From Desulfococcus sp041737845 (GTDB lineage Bacteria > Desulfobacterota > Desulfobacteria > Desulfobacterales > Desulfococcaceae): DNA of 64,000 bases. The translations under genes and the position numbers were made by a program. Each line of letters starts with the position of its first letter. The first letter of the stretch is position 1. The stretch spans positions 65,322 to 129,321 of the forward strand of contig NZ_JBGSQX010000147.1 of assembly GCF_041737845.1 (NCBI RefSeq), written 5' to 3'. Shown in pieces: positions 26,982-35,016 of the stretch. The notes below the pieces were generated by a model. That model saw nothing but the letters and a program-made list of their open reading frames with translations. It had not been told where the DNA came from and ran no database searches.

Positions 26982-27648
26982 AAATTCAAGGGAACGGATA
27001 TTGCAAAGATTAAGAACAGCGGTGAGCGGCCGGCGGGACCTTCCGCCCGTTCCCGCGCTCCCCGAAACGCCGCCCGCAAGTCGGGAGGAAAATCTCGAAC
27101 AGTTGAAAACCCGGATGACGGCGATGCGAAGCGAGGTGTACGTGGTTCCCAAAGCGGATCCCGGCGCCCCGTGGACGGATCGCCTGAAGGCGATCCTCGC
27201 GGAGAAGGGGCTGAAGCAGATGCTCTACGCGCCCGGGACGCCCGTGGGGGACGCCGTGAAAGCGGCCTGGGCCGCCGGGGGCGAGGGTCTTCCCGCCTTG
27301 AGGCCGTATGACGCGGCGGTGGAGACCTTCAAAGACGAGCTCTTCGCCATCGATGCGGGCATCACCGGGACCGCCGGCGGCATCGCCGACACCGGCGCGC
27401 TGATCCTCTGGCCCGATGAGAAGGAGCCCCGCCTGATCTCCCTGGTGCCGGCGGTCCATATCGCCGTCCTCGATGCCGACCGGATCTACGAGACCCTTTC
27501 CGAGGCCATCGAGACAGGCGCCTGGGCCGACAGCATGCCCACGAACGCCCTGCTCATCTCCGGGCCGTCCAAGACGGCCGACATCGAACTGGTTCTGGCA
27601 TTCGGCGTCCACGGTCCCAAGGAGCTGGTGGTCCTGGTGCTGACCTGA
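26974..27648 (+). CDS. lutC: L-lactate utilisation protein C (LutC/YkgG)
   Basis: 224 residues, a single LUD domain with the motif AGITGTAGGIADTGALIL (about 127-144) and LVPAVHIAVLDADRI, typical of LutC. Third subunit of the Lut lactate dehydrogenase. GAGGGG lies about 8 nt before the ATG, which overlaps the lutB stop by 8 bp. An earlier in-frame start inside lutB is unlikely. A strong hairpin follows 13 bp after the stop. Confidence 0.88.
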   Translation: MPENSRERILQRLRTAVSGRRDLPPVPALPETPPASREENLEQLKTRMTAMRSEVYVVPKADPGAPWTDRLKAILAEKGLKQMLYAPGTPVGDAVKAAWAAGGEGLPALRPYDAAVETFKDELFAIDAGITGTAGGIADTGALILWPDEKEPRLISLVPAVHIAVLDADRIYETLSEAIETGAWADSMPTNALLISGPSKTADIELVLAFGVHGPKELVVLVLT

Positions 27649-27660
27649 CAACCGAAGAAT

Positions 27661-27686
27661 TTCGGGGAAGGCCGGCCATCCCCGAA
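27661..27686. other. Hairpin between lutC and the stress-protein gene
   Basis: TTCGGGGA (27661-27668) and TCCCCGAA (27679-27686) are perfectly complementary around AGGCCGGCCA. No U-tract follows, so it more likely protects the lut message or weakly attenuates transcription into the usp-lctP part. Confidence 0.5.
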
Positions 27687-27725
27687 TGAAGTGAAATATC
27701 AACCCTGATTCTGCAAGGGAGAGAG

Positions 27726-28217
27726 ATGATGCTGCCCCGCATTCAAAAAATACTGCATGCAAGCGACCTGTCCGATAATTCCCGGTATGCCTTCCGCTAT
27801 AGCGCGGCCCTGGCCAAAAGCTTCGGCGCCGACATCACCGTGATTTACGTCATCGACGAGCTGTCGGGCACGGGAAAAAGCCTGCTTCTGGACTACCTCG
27901 GCGAGGAAAAATGGAAGGCCCTTCAGGAGCACAAGAAAAGCGAGTACCAGAAAACCATCCAGACGCGGCTGAAGGAGTTCTGCAGCGAGGTCCAGGAGGA
28001 TCTGACGGATTGCCGGGTCGCTTTGAGCCGGACGGTCATCCGGGACGGCAACCCGGCCGAGGAGATCCTCGCGGAGATCGCGGAAGGGGATTACGATCTG
28101 GTGGTCATGGGTACCCACGGGCGCGGCATGGTCTCCACCGCCCTCATGGGGAACACGGCCAGAAGGGTCGTCCGCCGGTCCATGAAGCCGGTGATGGTCG
28201 TTCGACTGCCCGAATAG
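27726..28217 (+). CDS. Universal stress protein (UspA family)
   Basis: 163 residues, Rossmann-like UspA fold. Opening IQKILHASDLSDNS, the ATP-binding pattern GTHGRG followed by GNTARRVVR (about 133-152) are intact, so it is of the ATP-binding type. It lies between lutC and lctP on the same strand (77 and 68 bp gaps) and is probably induced with the lactate genes. Two consecutive ATGs; GGGAGAG precedes the first. Confidence 0.85.
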   Translation: MMLPRIQKILHASDLSDNSRYAFRYSAALAKSFGADITVIYVIDELSGTGKSLLLDYLGEEKWKALQEHKKSEYQKTIQTRLKEFCSEVQEDLTDCRVALSRTVIRDGNPAEEILAEIAEGDYDLVVMGTHGRGMVSTALMGNTARRVVRRSMKPVMVVRLPE

Positions 28218-28285
28218 CGGCCGCGGCGCGGCCTGCCGGAACGGCATCTTGAACATTAACCTTTTTTATTCTATGTGGAGGATCC

Positions 28286-29998
28286 ATGAGTTTAGGATTT
28301 CAATCTTTTATGGCACTGCTGCCCATCCTGTCGGCAGCCGTTCTTCTGGTCGGTTTTCGATGGCCCGCAAAACGGGCCATGCCCATCTGTTATGCGGTAG
28401 CCGTGGCGATTTCCCTCCTCTTTTGGCAGGTGGACCTGGTCCGCGTCATCGCATCGACGATCCAGGGACTCTTCATTACCGCGGACATTCTGTTTATTAT
28501 CTTCGGTGCTATCCTGCTCCTCAACACGCTTAAAAATTCGGGCGCCATCAGCGCGATCCGGACAGGCTTCACCCAGATCAGCCCGGATCGTCGGATACAA
28601 TTGGTGTTGACGGCCTGGCTGTTCGGTGCCTTCATCGAAGGCGCTTCCGGATTCGGCACCCCGGCCGCCATCGCGGCCCCCCTGATGGTGGCGATCGGCT
28701 TTCCGGCACTGTGCGCGGTCATGATCGGAATGATGATCCAGAGCACCCCCGTAACCTTCGGCGCCGTGGGAACGCCGATTCTCATCGGCGTCAAGGGCGG
28801 CCTGGAAAATCCCCAACTGACGGCCCTTCTGGCCCAGGCGGGCATGGACTTCAGCCAGTACCTGCAACTGATCACGGCGTCCTCTGCCATTCTGCACGCC
28901 ATTGCCGGAACCTTGATTCCCACCTTCATGGTGGTCATGATGACCCGTTTCTTCGGCAGGAACAAATCCTGGACGGAAGGGTTGTCCATCTTGCCGTTCT
29001 CCATTATGGGCGGCCTTGCCTTCACCATCCCTTACGTCTTGACCGGAATCTTTCTCGGCCCTGAATTTCCCAGCCTGATCGGCGCGCTCGTCGGCATGGC
29101 CATCATGACGACCGCCGCCACAAAAGGATTTCTGGTGCCCAAGGATATCTGGGACTTTCCGCCCCGGAAAGAATGGGAATCCAGTTGGACGAGCAAAATG
29201 GAGATCAGCCTGGATGCCTTGACATCCAAAAAGCCCATGAACCTGACCCTGGCCTGGATTCCATATCTTCTCGTGGCCATCATTCTGGTGCTGACCCGGC
29301 TGGGGCAGCTTCCCCTGGGCACATGGCTCAAAAGCGTCAAGTTCCCCTGGCCCGACATCCTCGGTACGGGGATCAGCGCATCGTTTGTACCCCTTTACCT
29401 GCCCGGCTCCATTCTTTGCTTTGTGGTATTGATCACCTATATTCTCCATAAGATGAGCTGGACTGAACTCCGGTCCGCCATCGGTGAATCCAGCAGCATT
29501 CTGCTGGGCGCCGGCTTCGTGCTCATTTTCACGATTCCCATGGTCCGGGTCTATATCAACTCCGGGATCAACGAAGCCGGCTATTCCAGCATGCCGCTGG
29601 CCATGGCCGAATGGGTGGCCGCCACTGTGGGGAAGGTCTGGCCCCTTTTCGCACCGTTCATCGGCGCTCTGGGCGCATTCATCGCAGGCAGCAACACCGT
29701 CAGCAACCTCATGTTCAGCCTCTTCCAGCATGGGGTCGCCCAGAATCTTTATATCTCCGGCGTAGTGGTCGTGGCGCTCCAGGCCGTGGGTGCGGCCGCC
29801 GGGAACATGTTCTGTATCCACAACGTGGTGGCGGCATCCGCCACCGTGGGGTTGTTGGGCCAGGAAGGCAACACCCTTCGCCGAACCATCATTCCGACCC
29901 TCTATTACTGCACGCTGGTGGGAATCATGGGGCTGCTGGTCATTTATGTCCTGGGATACCACGACCCCCTCAATGCTCATTTGCTGACTACCCGGTAG
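28286..29998 (+). CDS. lctP: L-lactate permease
   Basis: 570 residues with about 13-14 transmembrane segments. LctP motifs seen: LVLTAWLFGAFIEGASGFGTPAAIAAPL (about 108-135), STPVTFGAVGTP (about 153), and near the end FIAGSNTVSNLMFS (about 468). Lactate/H+ symporter in the cytoplasmic membrane, also able to carry glycolate. GGAGG is placed 5 nt before the ATG. It completes the lutABC-usp-lctP unit. Confidence 0.93.
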   Translation: MSLGFQSFMALLPILSAAVLLVGFRWPAKRAMPICYAVAVAISLLFWQVDLVRVIASTIQGLFITADILFIIFGAILLLNTLKNSGAISAIRTGFTQISPDRRIQLVLTAWLFGAFIEGASGFGTPAAIAAPLMVAIGFPALCAVMIGMMIQSTPVTFGAVGTPILIGVKGGLENPQLTALLAQAGMDFSQYLQLITASSAILHAIAGTLIPTFMVVMMTRFFGRNKSWTEGLSILPFSIMGGLAFTIPYVLTGIFLGPEFPSLIGALVGMAIMTTAATKGFLVPKDIWDFPPRKEWESSWTSKMEISLDALTSKKPMNLTLAWIPYLLVAIILVLTRLGQLPLGTWLKSVKFPWPDILGTGISASFVPLYLPGSILCFVVLITYILHKMSWTELRSAIGESSSILLGAGFVLIFTIPMVRVYINSGINEAGYSSMPLAMAEWVAATVGKVWPLFAPFIGALGAFIAGSNTVSNLMFSLFQHGVAQNLYISGVVVVALQAVGAAAGNMFCIHNVVAASATVGLLGQEGNTLRRTIIPTLYYCTLVGIMGLLVIYVLGYHDPLNAHLLTTR

Positions 29999-30018
29999 AC
30001 GGCACGCAAGGGGCGGAC

Positions 30019-30918
30019 ATGGGGATTGACGAGGATCAAAATCGTCGGCGGGGCGTCCGCATCGGCATCGCATCGGGCGCCTCCGCCTTTCTGATCTGGG
30101 GCCTGAGCCCCGCCTACTGGAAGATGCTGGCGGGCGTACCGGCCCTGGAGATCATCACCCACCGGATGGTCTGGTCCTTCGTCTTCCTCCTGCCCCTGAT
30201 CCTGATTTCAGGTCGGCGGGGCGAGTTCACATCCGTTTTGACGAACCGGAAAACCATGGGGGTGCTCCTGACCACCTCCCTGCTCGTGTCCGTCAACTGG
30301 CTCATCTATATATGGGCCGTCAATACGGGGCATGTGCTCCAGGCGAGCCTGGGGTATTACATCAACCCCCTCGTCAATGTCCTTCTGGGGATGGTCTTCC
30401 TGAAGGAGCGTCTCCGGCGGCCCCAGGCCCTGGCCGTCCTCACGGCCCTGGCCGGGGTCGTCTGCCTCGGGGTTTCCTACGGCCAATTCCCGTGGATTTC
30501 CATCTCCCTTGCGGTCTCTTTCGGATGTTACGGACTGGTGCGAAAGGTGGCCGCCGTCGGCGCCCTCGTCGGACTTGCCGTGGAGACCCTGCTCCTCTCC
30601 GTGCCGGCCCTTTTCTACCTCGTGCATGTCGGCCTGGAGGGCCGGGGGGCCTTTCTGAGCCGCGGCCCCGGAATGGATCTCATTCTCATGGGGTCGGCCC
30701 TGGTCACCGCCGTGCCGCTCCTGCTCTTCACGACCGGAACCCGAAGACTGAGCCTTTCGACCGTCGGCTTTCTCCAGTACATCGCCCCGACCGGCATGTT
30801 CCTCCTCGGGGTGTTCGCCTACGGCGAACCGTTCTCCACGGCCCAGATCGTGACCTTCAGCCTCATCTGGACCGCCCTCGCCGTCTATTCCGTGGACGCC
30901 GCGACCCACTGCCGCTGA
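30019..30918 (+). CDS. rarD: RarD-type EamA/DMT superfamily permease
   Basis: 299 residues, about ten transmembrane segments in two EamA repeats. Sequence details (SAFLIWGLSPAYWKML, HRMVWSF, INPLVNVLLGMVFLKERL, LLLFTTGTRRLSLSTVGFLQYIAPT) match RarD, a drug/metabolite transporter relative of uncertain substrate. It begins 20 bp after lctP, so it may be read from the same transcript, and it converges on the small membrane protein gene (18-bp gap). Confidence 0.83.
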   Translation: MGIDEDQNRRRGVRIGIASGASAFLIWGLSPAYWKMLAGVPALEIITHRMVWSFVFLLPLILISGRRGEFTSVLTNRKTMGVLLTTSLLVSVNWLIYIWAVNTGHVLQASLGYYINPLVNVLLGMVFLKERLRRPQALAVLTALAGVVCLGVSYGQFPWISISLAVSFGCYGLVRKVAAVGALVGLAVETLLLSVPALFYLVHVGLEGRGAFLSRGPGMDLILMGSALVTAVPLLLFTTGTRRLSLSTVGFLQYIAPTGMFLLGVFAYGEPFSTAQIVTFSLIWTALAVYSVDAATHCR

Positions 30919-30936
30919 TAAAACCCTTTCCGCGCC

Positions 30937-31338
30937 TCACGGGGAGACGAGCGGTGCGATCACCGCGCCGATCAGGACGAGCAGCAGGGCCAGACCCGCA
31001 AATCCGGCAGCAATCCTGAGGTTCACAACCCTTGCGAGGGGAAGGGTATAACTCCCACTGTCGCAGTTGTAGCGCAGATTCCTGAAAAAATGGATAAAAA
31101 AAGCGGCGATCAACCCCCCGATCACCAGGACCGCTGCAGGGGCGGGGGAGGGGTAAAGGAGGAGAAAACGGGCGGGAAGGCCCATCCACTCGATGACGGC
31201 CGCGCTGAGGCCAACGGCCAGGCATCCGAGCGCAGTCCCCAGGAGAATGCTGTAGAACATGACCATCGAGATCAGGACCCAGTTGAGCAGAATCAAGCGC
31301 ATCCAGTCTTCGATCCGATGCTGTGGATCACGTGCCAT
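30937..31338 (-). CDS. Hypothetical membrane protein, 133 aa
   Basis: Three hydrophobic segments (about residues 14-45, 58-82, 107-130). No family recognised. AGGAGG lies about 7 nt before the ATG, supporting translation. It is 148 bp after the thioredoxin gene on the same strand. Confidence 0.6.
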   Translation of the reverse strand: MARDPQHRIEDWMRLILLNWVLISMVMFYSILLGTALGCLAVGLSAAVIEWMGLPARFLLLYPSPAPAAVLVIGGLIAAFFIHFFRNLRYNCDSGSYTLPLARVVNLRIAAGFAGLALLLVLIGAVIAPLVSP

Positions 31339-31486
31339 GGGGAAGCCTCCTGTGGTTTCGGCGCCGACGCTTCCGGAGGATGCCTCGCGGTTCGCGGCAA
31401 AACGCCTTCCTGCCGGGGAAGCTATGAATCAACGGGGCGCCGCGCAACCCGTCAGGGTGCGCCGGCGCCTTTCCGGGAGGGAATCC

Positions 31487-31822
31487 TCACGGCGCCCGCA
31501 CTCCCGCAATGACCTCCGCCAGACAGGCGGTGAGCGTTTCCCGGGATTGCAGGCCGATGAAGCGCCGCACCTCCATGCCGTTGATAAAGACGACCAGGGT
31601 GGGCACGCTGCGGATCCGGAGCGCCTCGGCCGCATTGCGGGAACGATCGAGATTCAGGCGGGCGACGGACGCCTTTCCGTTCAGGTCGTCGGCCACCCCG
31701 TCGATGATGGAGGCCTGGGCCCGGCAGGGGGAGCACCACGAGACATAGTACTCCACCAGCACGATTCCGCGGTGAACAATGCTTGCGTGGTGTTCGAAGG
31801 AGGAAATGTCCTGAACTTTCAT
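31487..31822 (-). CDS. Thioredoxin-family protein with WCSPC active site
   Basis: 111 residues, normal thioredoxin length. Active site WCSPC at 29-33 (classical thioredoxin has WCGPC), cis-proline motif SVPTLVVF (about 74), no signal peptide, hence cytoplasmic thiol-disulfide exchange. Gly-to-Ser in the active site shifts redox properties in known variants. ATG 31822 has AGAGGTG about 4 nt upstream; an ATG 21 codons earlier adds sequence unlike the family. The 148 bp after its stop hold nothing recognisable. Confidence 0.83.
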   Translation of the reverse strand: MKVQDISSFEHHASIVHRGIVLVEYYVSWCSPCRAQASIIDGVADDLNGKASVARLNLDRSRNAAEALRIRSVPTLVVFINGMEVRRFIGLQSRETLTACLAEVIAGVRAP

Positions 31823-32009
31823 CAACACCTCTGGGTGAGGGGGCGCCTGCAATCCTTTTCCGCACTTCTTCAAGGAATATGCCATGACGTGCCCCGGGGA
31901 ATGGATTCATGTTCCCGGAGATCCAAATCGGAACGGCGGCGCATGGGGACCCGGCGGGCGAGGATACGACGCGACGCCGGTTGGAAGAGATGGGGCCACG
32001 AAAAGGGAA

Positions 32010-32068
32010 TTGACAACAAAGTCGATCGTTACTAATTAAGTTGACGTTCAGATAACGTTACCGTAACG
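32010..32068 (+). promoter_or_regulatory. Promoter candidate and palindrome upstream of the sigma-54 activator
   Basis: TTGACA (32010-32015), 17 bp, TAATTA (32033-32038): perfect -35, weak -10. Eighteen bases further is a perfect palindrome CGTTACCGTAACG (32056-32068), with another CGTTAC at 32027-32032, suggesting an operator. The whole gap 31823-32160 (338 bp) is otherwise empty. Confidence 0.45.
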
Positions 32069-32160
32069 CAAATACACACCGGAAGAGGGGCGGCCGGGAA
32101 AAAAATGAAAAGAATCATGTTTCACAAAAATATAGACGAGGATAAAGGAAGACGCGCGAG

Positions 32161-33579
32161 ATGACCGTTTCCAGGACCGATCCGTCGACATCCCCGGACC
32201 CTCGCATCTCCAGCCTGGTCCTCGAGTCCATGGCCGACGGGGTCTTCACCCTCGACGAGAAGGGGCGGATCACCCTCTGGAACCCCGCCATGGCGCGCAT
32301 CTCGGGCTATCGCGCCGAGGAGGCGCTGGGCCGGGGCTGCGGACTTCTCTGCTTCAGCCACTGCCTCGGGAAAAAAAGCCCGACCAGCTTCAAGGAATGC
32401 GGCATCTACGAGAAGGGCAGGGTGGATGCGCAGGAATATGTCCTGCGTCACAAGGACGGCCATGACGTGCCGGTTCTCAAGAGCGCCCGGCTGGTGCGGG
32501 ACGAGAACGACCGGGTCATCGGCGTCGTCGAGACGGTGACGGACCTGACGGAGCTGCGCACCATGCAGCATCAGGTGGCGGCGGTCTCCCGGCGCCTGGG
32601 AGAACTCCACCAGTTCGGCAACATCATCGGCAAAAGCCACGTCATGCGGCAGGTGTTCGACGCCATCGAGGCCGCCGCGGCCAGCGAGGCAACGGTCCTC
32701 GTTTCCGGAGAAAGCGGCACAGGGAAGGAGCTTGTGGCCGGCGCCATTCACTACAACAGCATCCGGGCCGAGATGCCCATGGTTACGGTCAACTGCAGCG
32801 CCCTATCGGAATCCCTCCTGGAAAGCGAACTCTTCGGCCACGTGAGGGGGTCGTTCACCGGCGCCGGAAGGGACCGCAAGGGCCGGTTCGAGGAGGCCGA
32901 CGGCGGAACCGTGTTTCTCGATGAGATCGGCGAGGTCAGCCCCCTCATCCAGGTCAAGCTCCTCCGGGTGCTCCAGGAGCGGGAGATCGAGCGGGTCGGC
33001 GAGTCGAAAAAACGGCGGATCGACATCCGGATCATTGCAGCGACCCACCGGGACCTCTTCGACCGGGTCCGGCGGGGGGAGTTCCGGGAAGACCTCTATT
33101 ACCGACTCAAGGTCTTCCCCATCCAGGTGCCGCCCCTGAGGGCGCGGAAGGAGGACCTGCCGCTTCTGGCCGGCCATTTCATCGGCGTCCAGAACAAGAA
33201 GACCGGCAAGGCGATCCGGAGCATCTCCGCCGAAGCCATGCGCATCCTCATGGACTGCGCCTGGCCCGGAAACGTCCGGGAGCTCGAAAACGCCGTTGAG
33301 CACGCCTTCGTCCTCTGTTCCGATGCCGAGATCGATGTGTTCGACCTCCCCGTCGAAATCCGGCAGGTCGAATACCGGCCGTTTCCATCCCCGGATCCGG
33401 CCCCGGCCGGGGCCTTCCGGGGTCGAAGGGAAAGGCCCACCCGCGAGAGCCTCCTCGATCTGCTTCGCGACTGCGGCTGGAACAAGGCCGAGGCGGCGCG
33501 GCGCATGGGCATGAGCCGGACGGCCGTCTGGAAGTACATGAAAAAATATGACATTCCCTTGAAGGCCGATGACCGCTGA
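32161..33579 (+). CDS. Sigma-54-dependent PAS/AAA+/Fis transcriptional activator
   Basis: 472 residues: PAS sensor (about 15-125) with a Cys-rich stretch (RGCGLLCFSHCLGKK...KECG, cysteines about 60-80), AAA+ sigma-54 interaction domain (about 158-390; Walker A GESGTGKE, Walker B GGTVFLDEIG), Fis-type HTH (about 430-468). The sigma-54 loop reads GSFTGA instead of GAFTGA. In Desulfovibrio a regulator of this design (DVU2106) controls the ORP operons; here the next operon has a -24/-12 promoter 90 bp downstream. The cysteines could hold a metal or Fe-S sensor (inference). Confidence 0.88.
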   Translation: MTVSRTDPSTSPDPRISSLVLESMADGVFTLDEKGRITLWNPAMARISGYRAEEALGRGCGLLCFSHCLGKKSPTSFKECGIYEKGRVDAQEYVLRHKDGHDVPVLKSARLVRDENDRVIGVVETVTDLTELRTMQHQVAAVSRRLGELHQFGNIIGKSHVMRQVFDAIEAAAASEATVLVSGESGTGKELVAGAIHYNSIRAEMPMVTVNCSALSESLLESELFGHVRGSFTGAGRDRKGRFEEADGGTVFLDEIGEVSPLIQVKLLRVLQEREIERVGESKKRRIDIRIIAATHRDLFDRVRRGEFREDLYYRLKVFPIQVPPLRARKEDLPLLAGHFIGVQNKKTGKAIRSISAEAMRILMDCAWPGNVRELENAVEHAFVLCSDAEIDVFDLPVEIRQVEYRPFPSPDPAPAGAFRGRRERPTRESLLDLLRDCGWNKAEAARRMGMSRTAVWKYMKKYDIPLKADDR

Positions 33580-33668
33580 TCGGATGTTTCCCCGCCGCGC
33601 GTCCCTCTTTTCCCTTTCCCGCCCCGATCCTGTCCCCGCCGGAACCTTGCCTCCGATTTCCGTGATTG

Positions 33669-33684
33669 TGGCACGCCGTTTGCT
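33669..33684 (+). promoter_or_regulatory. Sigma-54 (-24/-12) promoter of the ORP-like operon
   Basis: TGGCACGCCGTTTGCT: GG and GC are exactly 10 nt apart and both blocks match the consensus TGGCAC-N5-TTGC. Predicted start near 33695, 80 bp before the first gene. It sits 90 bp after the sigma-54 activator gene. Confidence 0.8.
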
Positions 33685-33691
33685 TTACCTC

Positions 33692-33703
33692 AGGTGTTCA
33701 CCT
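33692..33703. promoter_or_regulatory. Perfect palindrome at the ORP-like transcription start
   Basis: AGGTGTTCACCT, a 12-bp perfect dyad about 8 bp after the -12 element, at or just after the predicted transcription start. It could be a repressor site, or a start-proximal hairpin. Not a known activator position. Confidence 0.4.
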
Positions 33704-33775
33704 TGCCGGCGACATGGCGGCGGCCTAACGCACGCCGCAGGTTCTGTGCCGCCGGCTTCAGACGGGAGGAGATAC

Positions 33776-34168
33776 ATGATGGAGATACTGGCGGTGGGCC
33801 CGGCCGCATCCTTTGCGGAAATGAGCGATGAGATCGGGCTCGCAGGCGGCGCCTCGATCGAATTGACGGCGTCCGGGGCGGAGGCACAGGAGATTTTATC
33901 GGAAAGGAAGGTGGATCTGGTCGTCATCGACGAGACCCTGAAGGACATGACCGGATTATCGCTGGCCCGGCAGGTGGCCTTCCGGAACCCGATGACCGCC
34001 GTGGCCCTGGTCAGCCCGCTTTCCCCGGAGGACTTTCATGAAGCCACCGAAGGGCTGGGGATCCTGGTGCAGCTTTCGCCCCGGCCCGGTCGGCGCGAAT
34101 CCCGGAGCCTGCTCGAAACGCTCGACAGGGTCATGCGGATGACCCGGACCGCGGGGGCCACGCCATGA
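33776..34168 (+). CDS. Degenerate response-regulator receiver-like protein
   Basis: 130 residues. The hydrophobic strand pattern and VDLVVIDETLKDMTG (Asp about 57) look like a CheY-type receiver, but the N-terminal acidic pair and the conserved C-terminal Lys are not evident, so phosphorylation is doubtful. GGGAGGAG lies 5 nt before ATG 33776. It is the first gene of the ORP-like operon and overlaps the first MinD-like gene by 4 bp. In Desulfovibrio the corresponding position holds a small uncharacterised protein; whether they are related is not shown. Confidence 0.65.
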   Translation: MMEILAVGPAASFAEMSDEIGLAGGASIELTASGAEAQEILSERKVDLVVIDETLKDMTGLSLARQVAFRNPMTAVALVSPLSPEDFHEATEGLGILVQLSPRPGRRESRSLLETLDRVMRMTRTAGATP

Positions 34169-35016
34169 TCATCAGCGTTGCCAGCGGAAAGGGCGGAACG
34201 GGAAAAACCACTGTTGCGGTCAACATGGCGGTTTCCATGGGCGCAGGCGTCCAAATTCTGGACTGCGATGTCGAAGCGCCCAATGCACACCTGTTCCTGA
34301 AGCCGACGATAACGGAGACGACACCGGTTTTCGTGCCGGTTCCTGAAATCGATGAGGTCAAATGCACCCACTGCAAAAAATGCGCGGAGATCTGCCGGTT
34401 CAAGGCCATCATCGTCATCGGCGAAACCGTGCTGACCTTTCCGGAAATGTGCCACAGCTGCGGCGGCTGCATGGCCGTATGTCCCGAGTCGGCGATCACG
34501 GAAGGCGGCCGCGCCATCGGTGAGATCGAGAAGGGCACGGCCCGGGAGATCGCCTTCGTCCACGGCCGCATGCGGGTCGGCGAGGCCATGTCGCCGCCGC
34601 TGATCCGCGAGGTGCGCGCCTGCCGGGATCCGGAGCGGATCACCATCATCGACGCCCCGCCGGGGACCTCGTGCCCGGCCGTGGCGGCCATGAAAAGGGT
34701 CGATTTCGTCCTCCTGGTCACCGAGCCGACGCCTTTCGGGCTCCACGACCTGAAGCTCGCGGTGGGCGCGGTACGGATCCTGGGCATTCCCTGTGGCCTG
34801 GTGATCAACCGGTCGGATATCGGCGATGACCGGGTCAGGGAATATGCGGCCGAGGAAAATATCCCGGTGCTCCTGGAGATTCCTTTCGACCGGAAAATTG
34901 CCCATGCCTATTCGAGAGGGATCATGATGGTGGATGACATGCCCGAGTGGAAAAACCGCTTCAGGGAACTTTACCGCAGCATAGCGGCGTGCCTCGGACA
35001 GGGGGGCGGACAATGA
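34165..35016 (+). CDS. MinD/Mrp-type P-loop ATPase with two [4Fe-4S] motifs (ORP cluster, first copy)
   Basis: 283 residues. Deviant Walker A SGKGGTGKTT (about 7-16); inserted ferredoxin domain (about 62-112) with CTHCKKCAEICRF and CHSCGGCMAVCPE; DAPPGTSCP (about 166) as Walker B/switch. This is the pattern of the ORP-complex ATPases of sulfate reducers and related Mrp-like Fe-S ATPases, thought to assemble or move the complex. It overlaps both neighbours by 4 bp (ATGA). Confidence 0.88.
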   Translation: MIISVASGKGGTGKTTVAVNMAVSMGAGVQILDCDVEAPNAHLFLKPTITETTPVFVPVPEIDEVKCTHCKKCAEICRFKAIIVIGETVLTFPEMCHSCGGCMAVCPESAITEGGRAIGEIEKGTAREIAFVHGRMRVGEAMSPPLIREVRACRDPERITIIDAPPGTSCPAVAAMKRVDFVLLVTEPTPFGLHDLKLAVGAVRILGIPCGLVINRSDIGDDRVREYAAEENIPVLLEIPFDRKIAHAYSRGIMMVDDMPEWKNRFRELYRSIAACLGQGGGQ

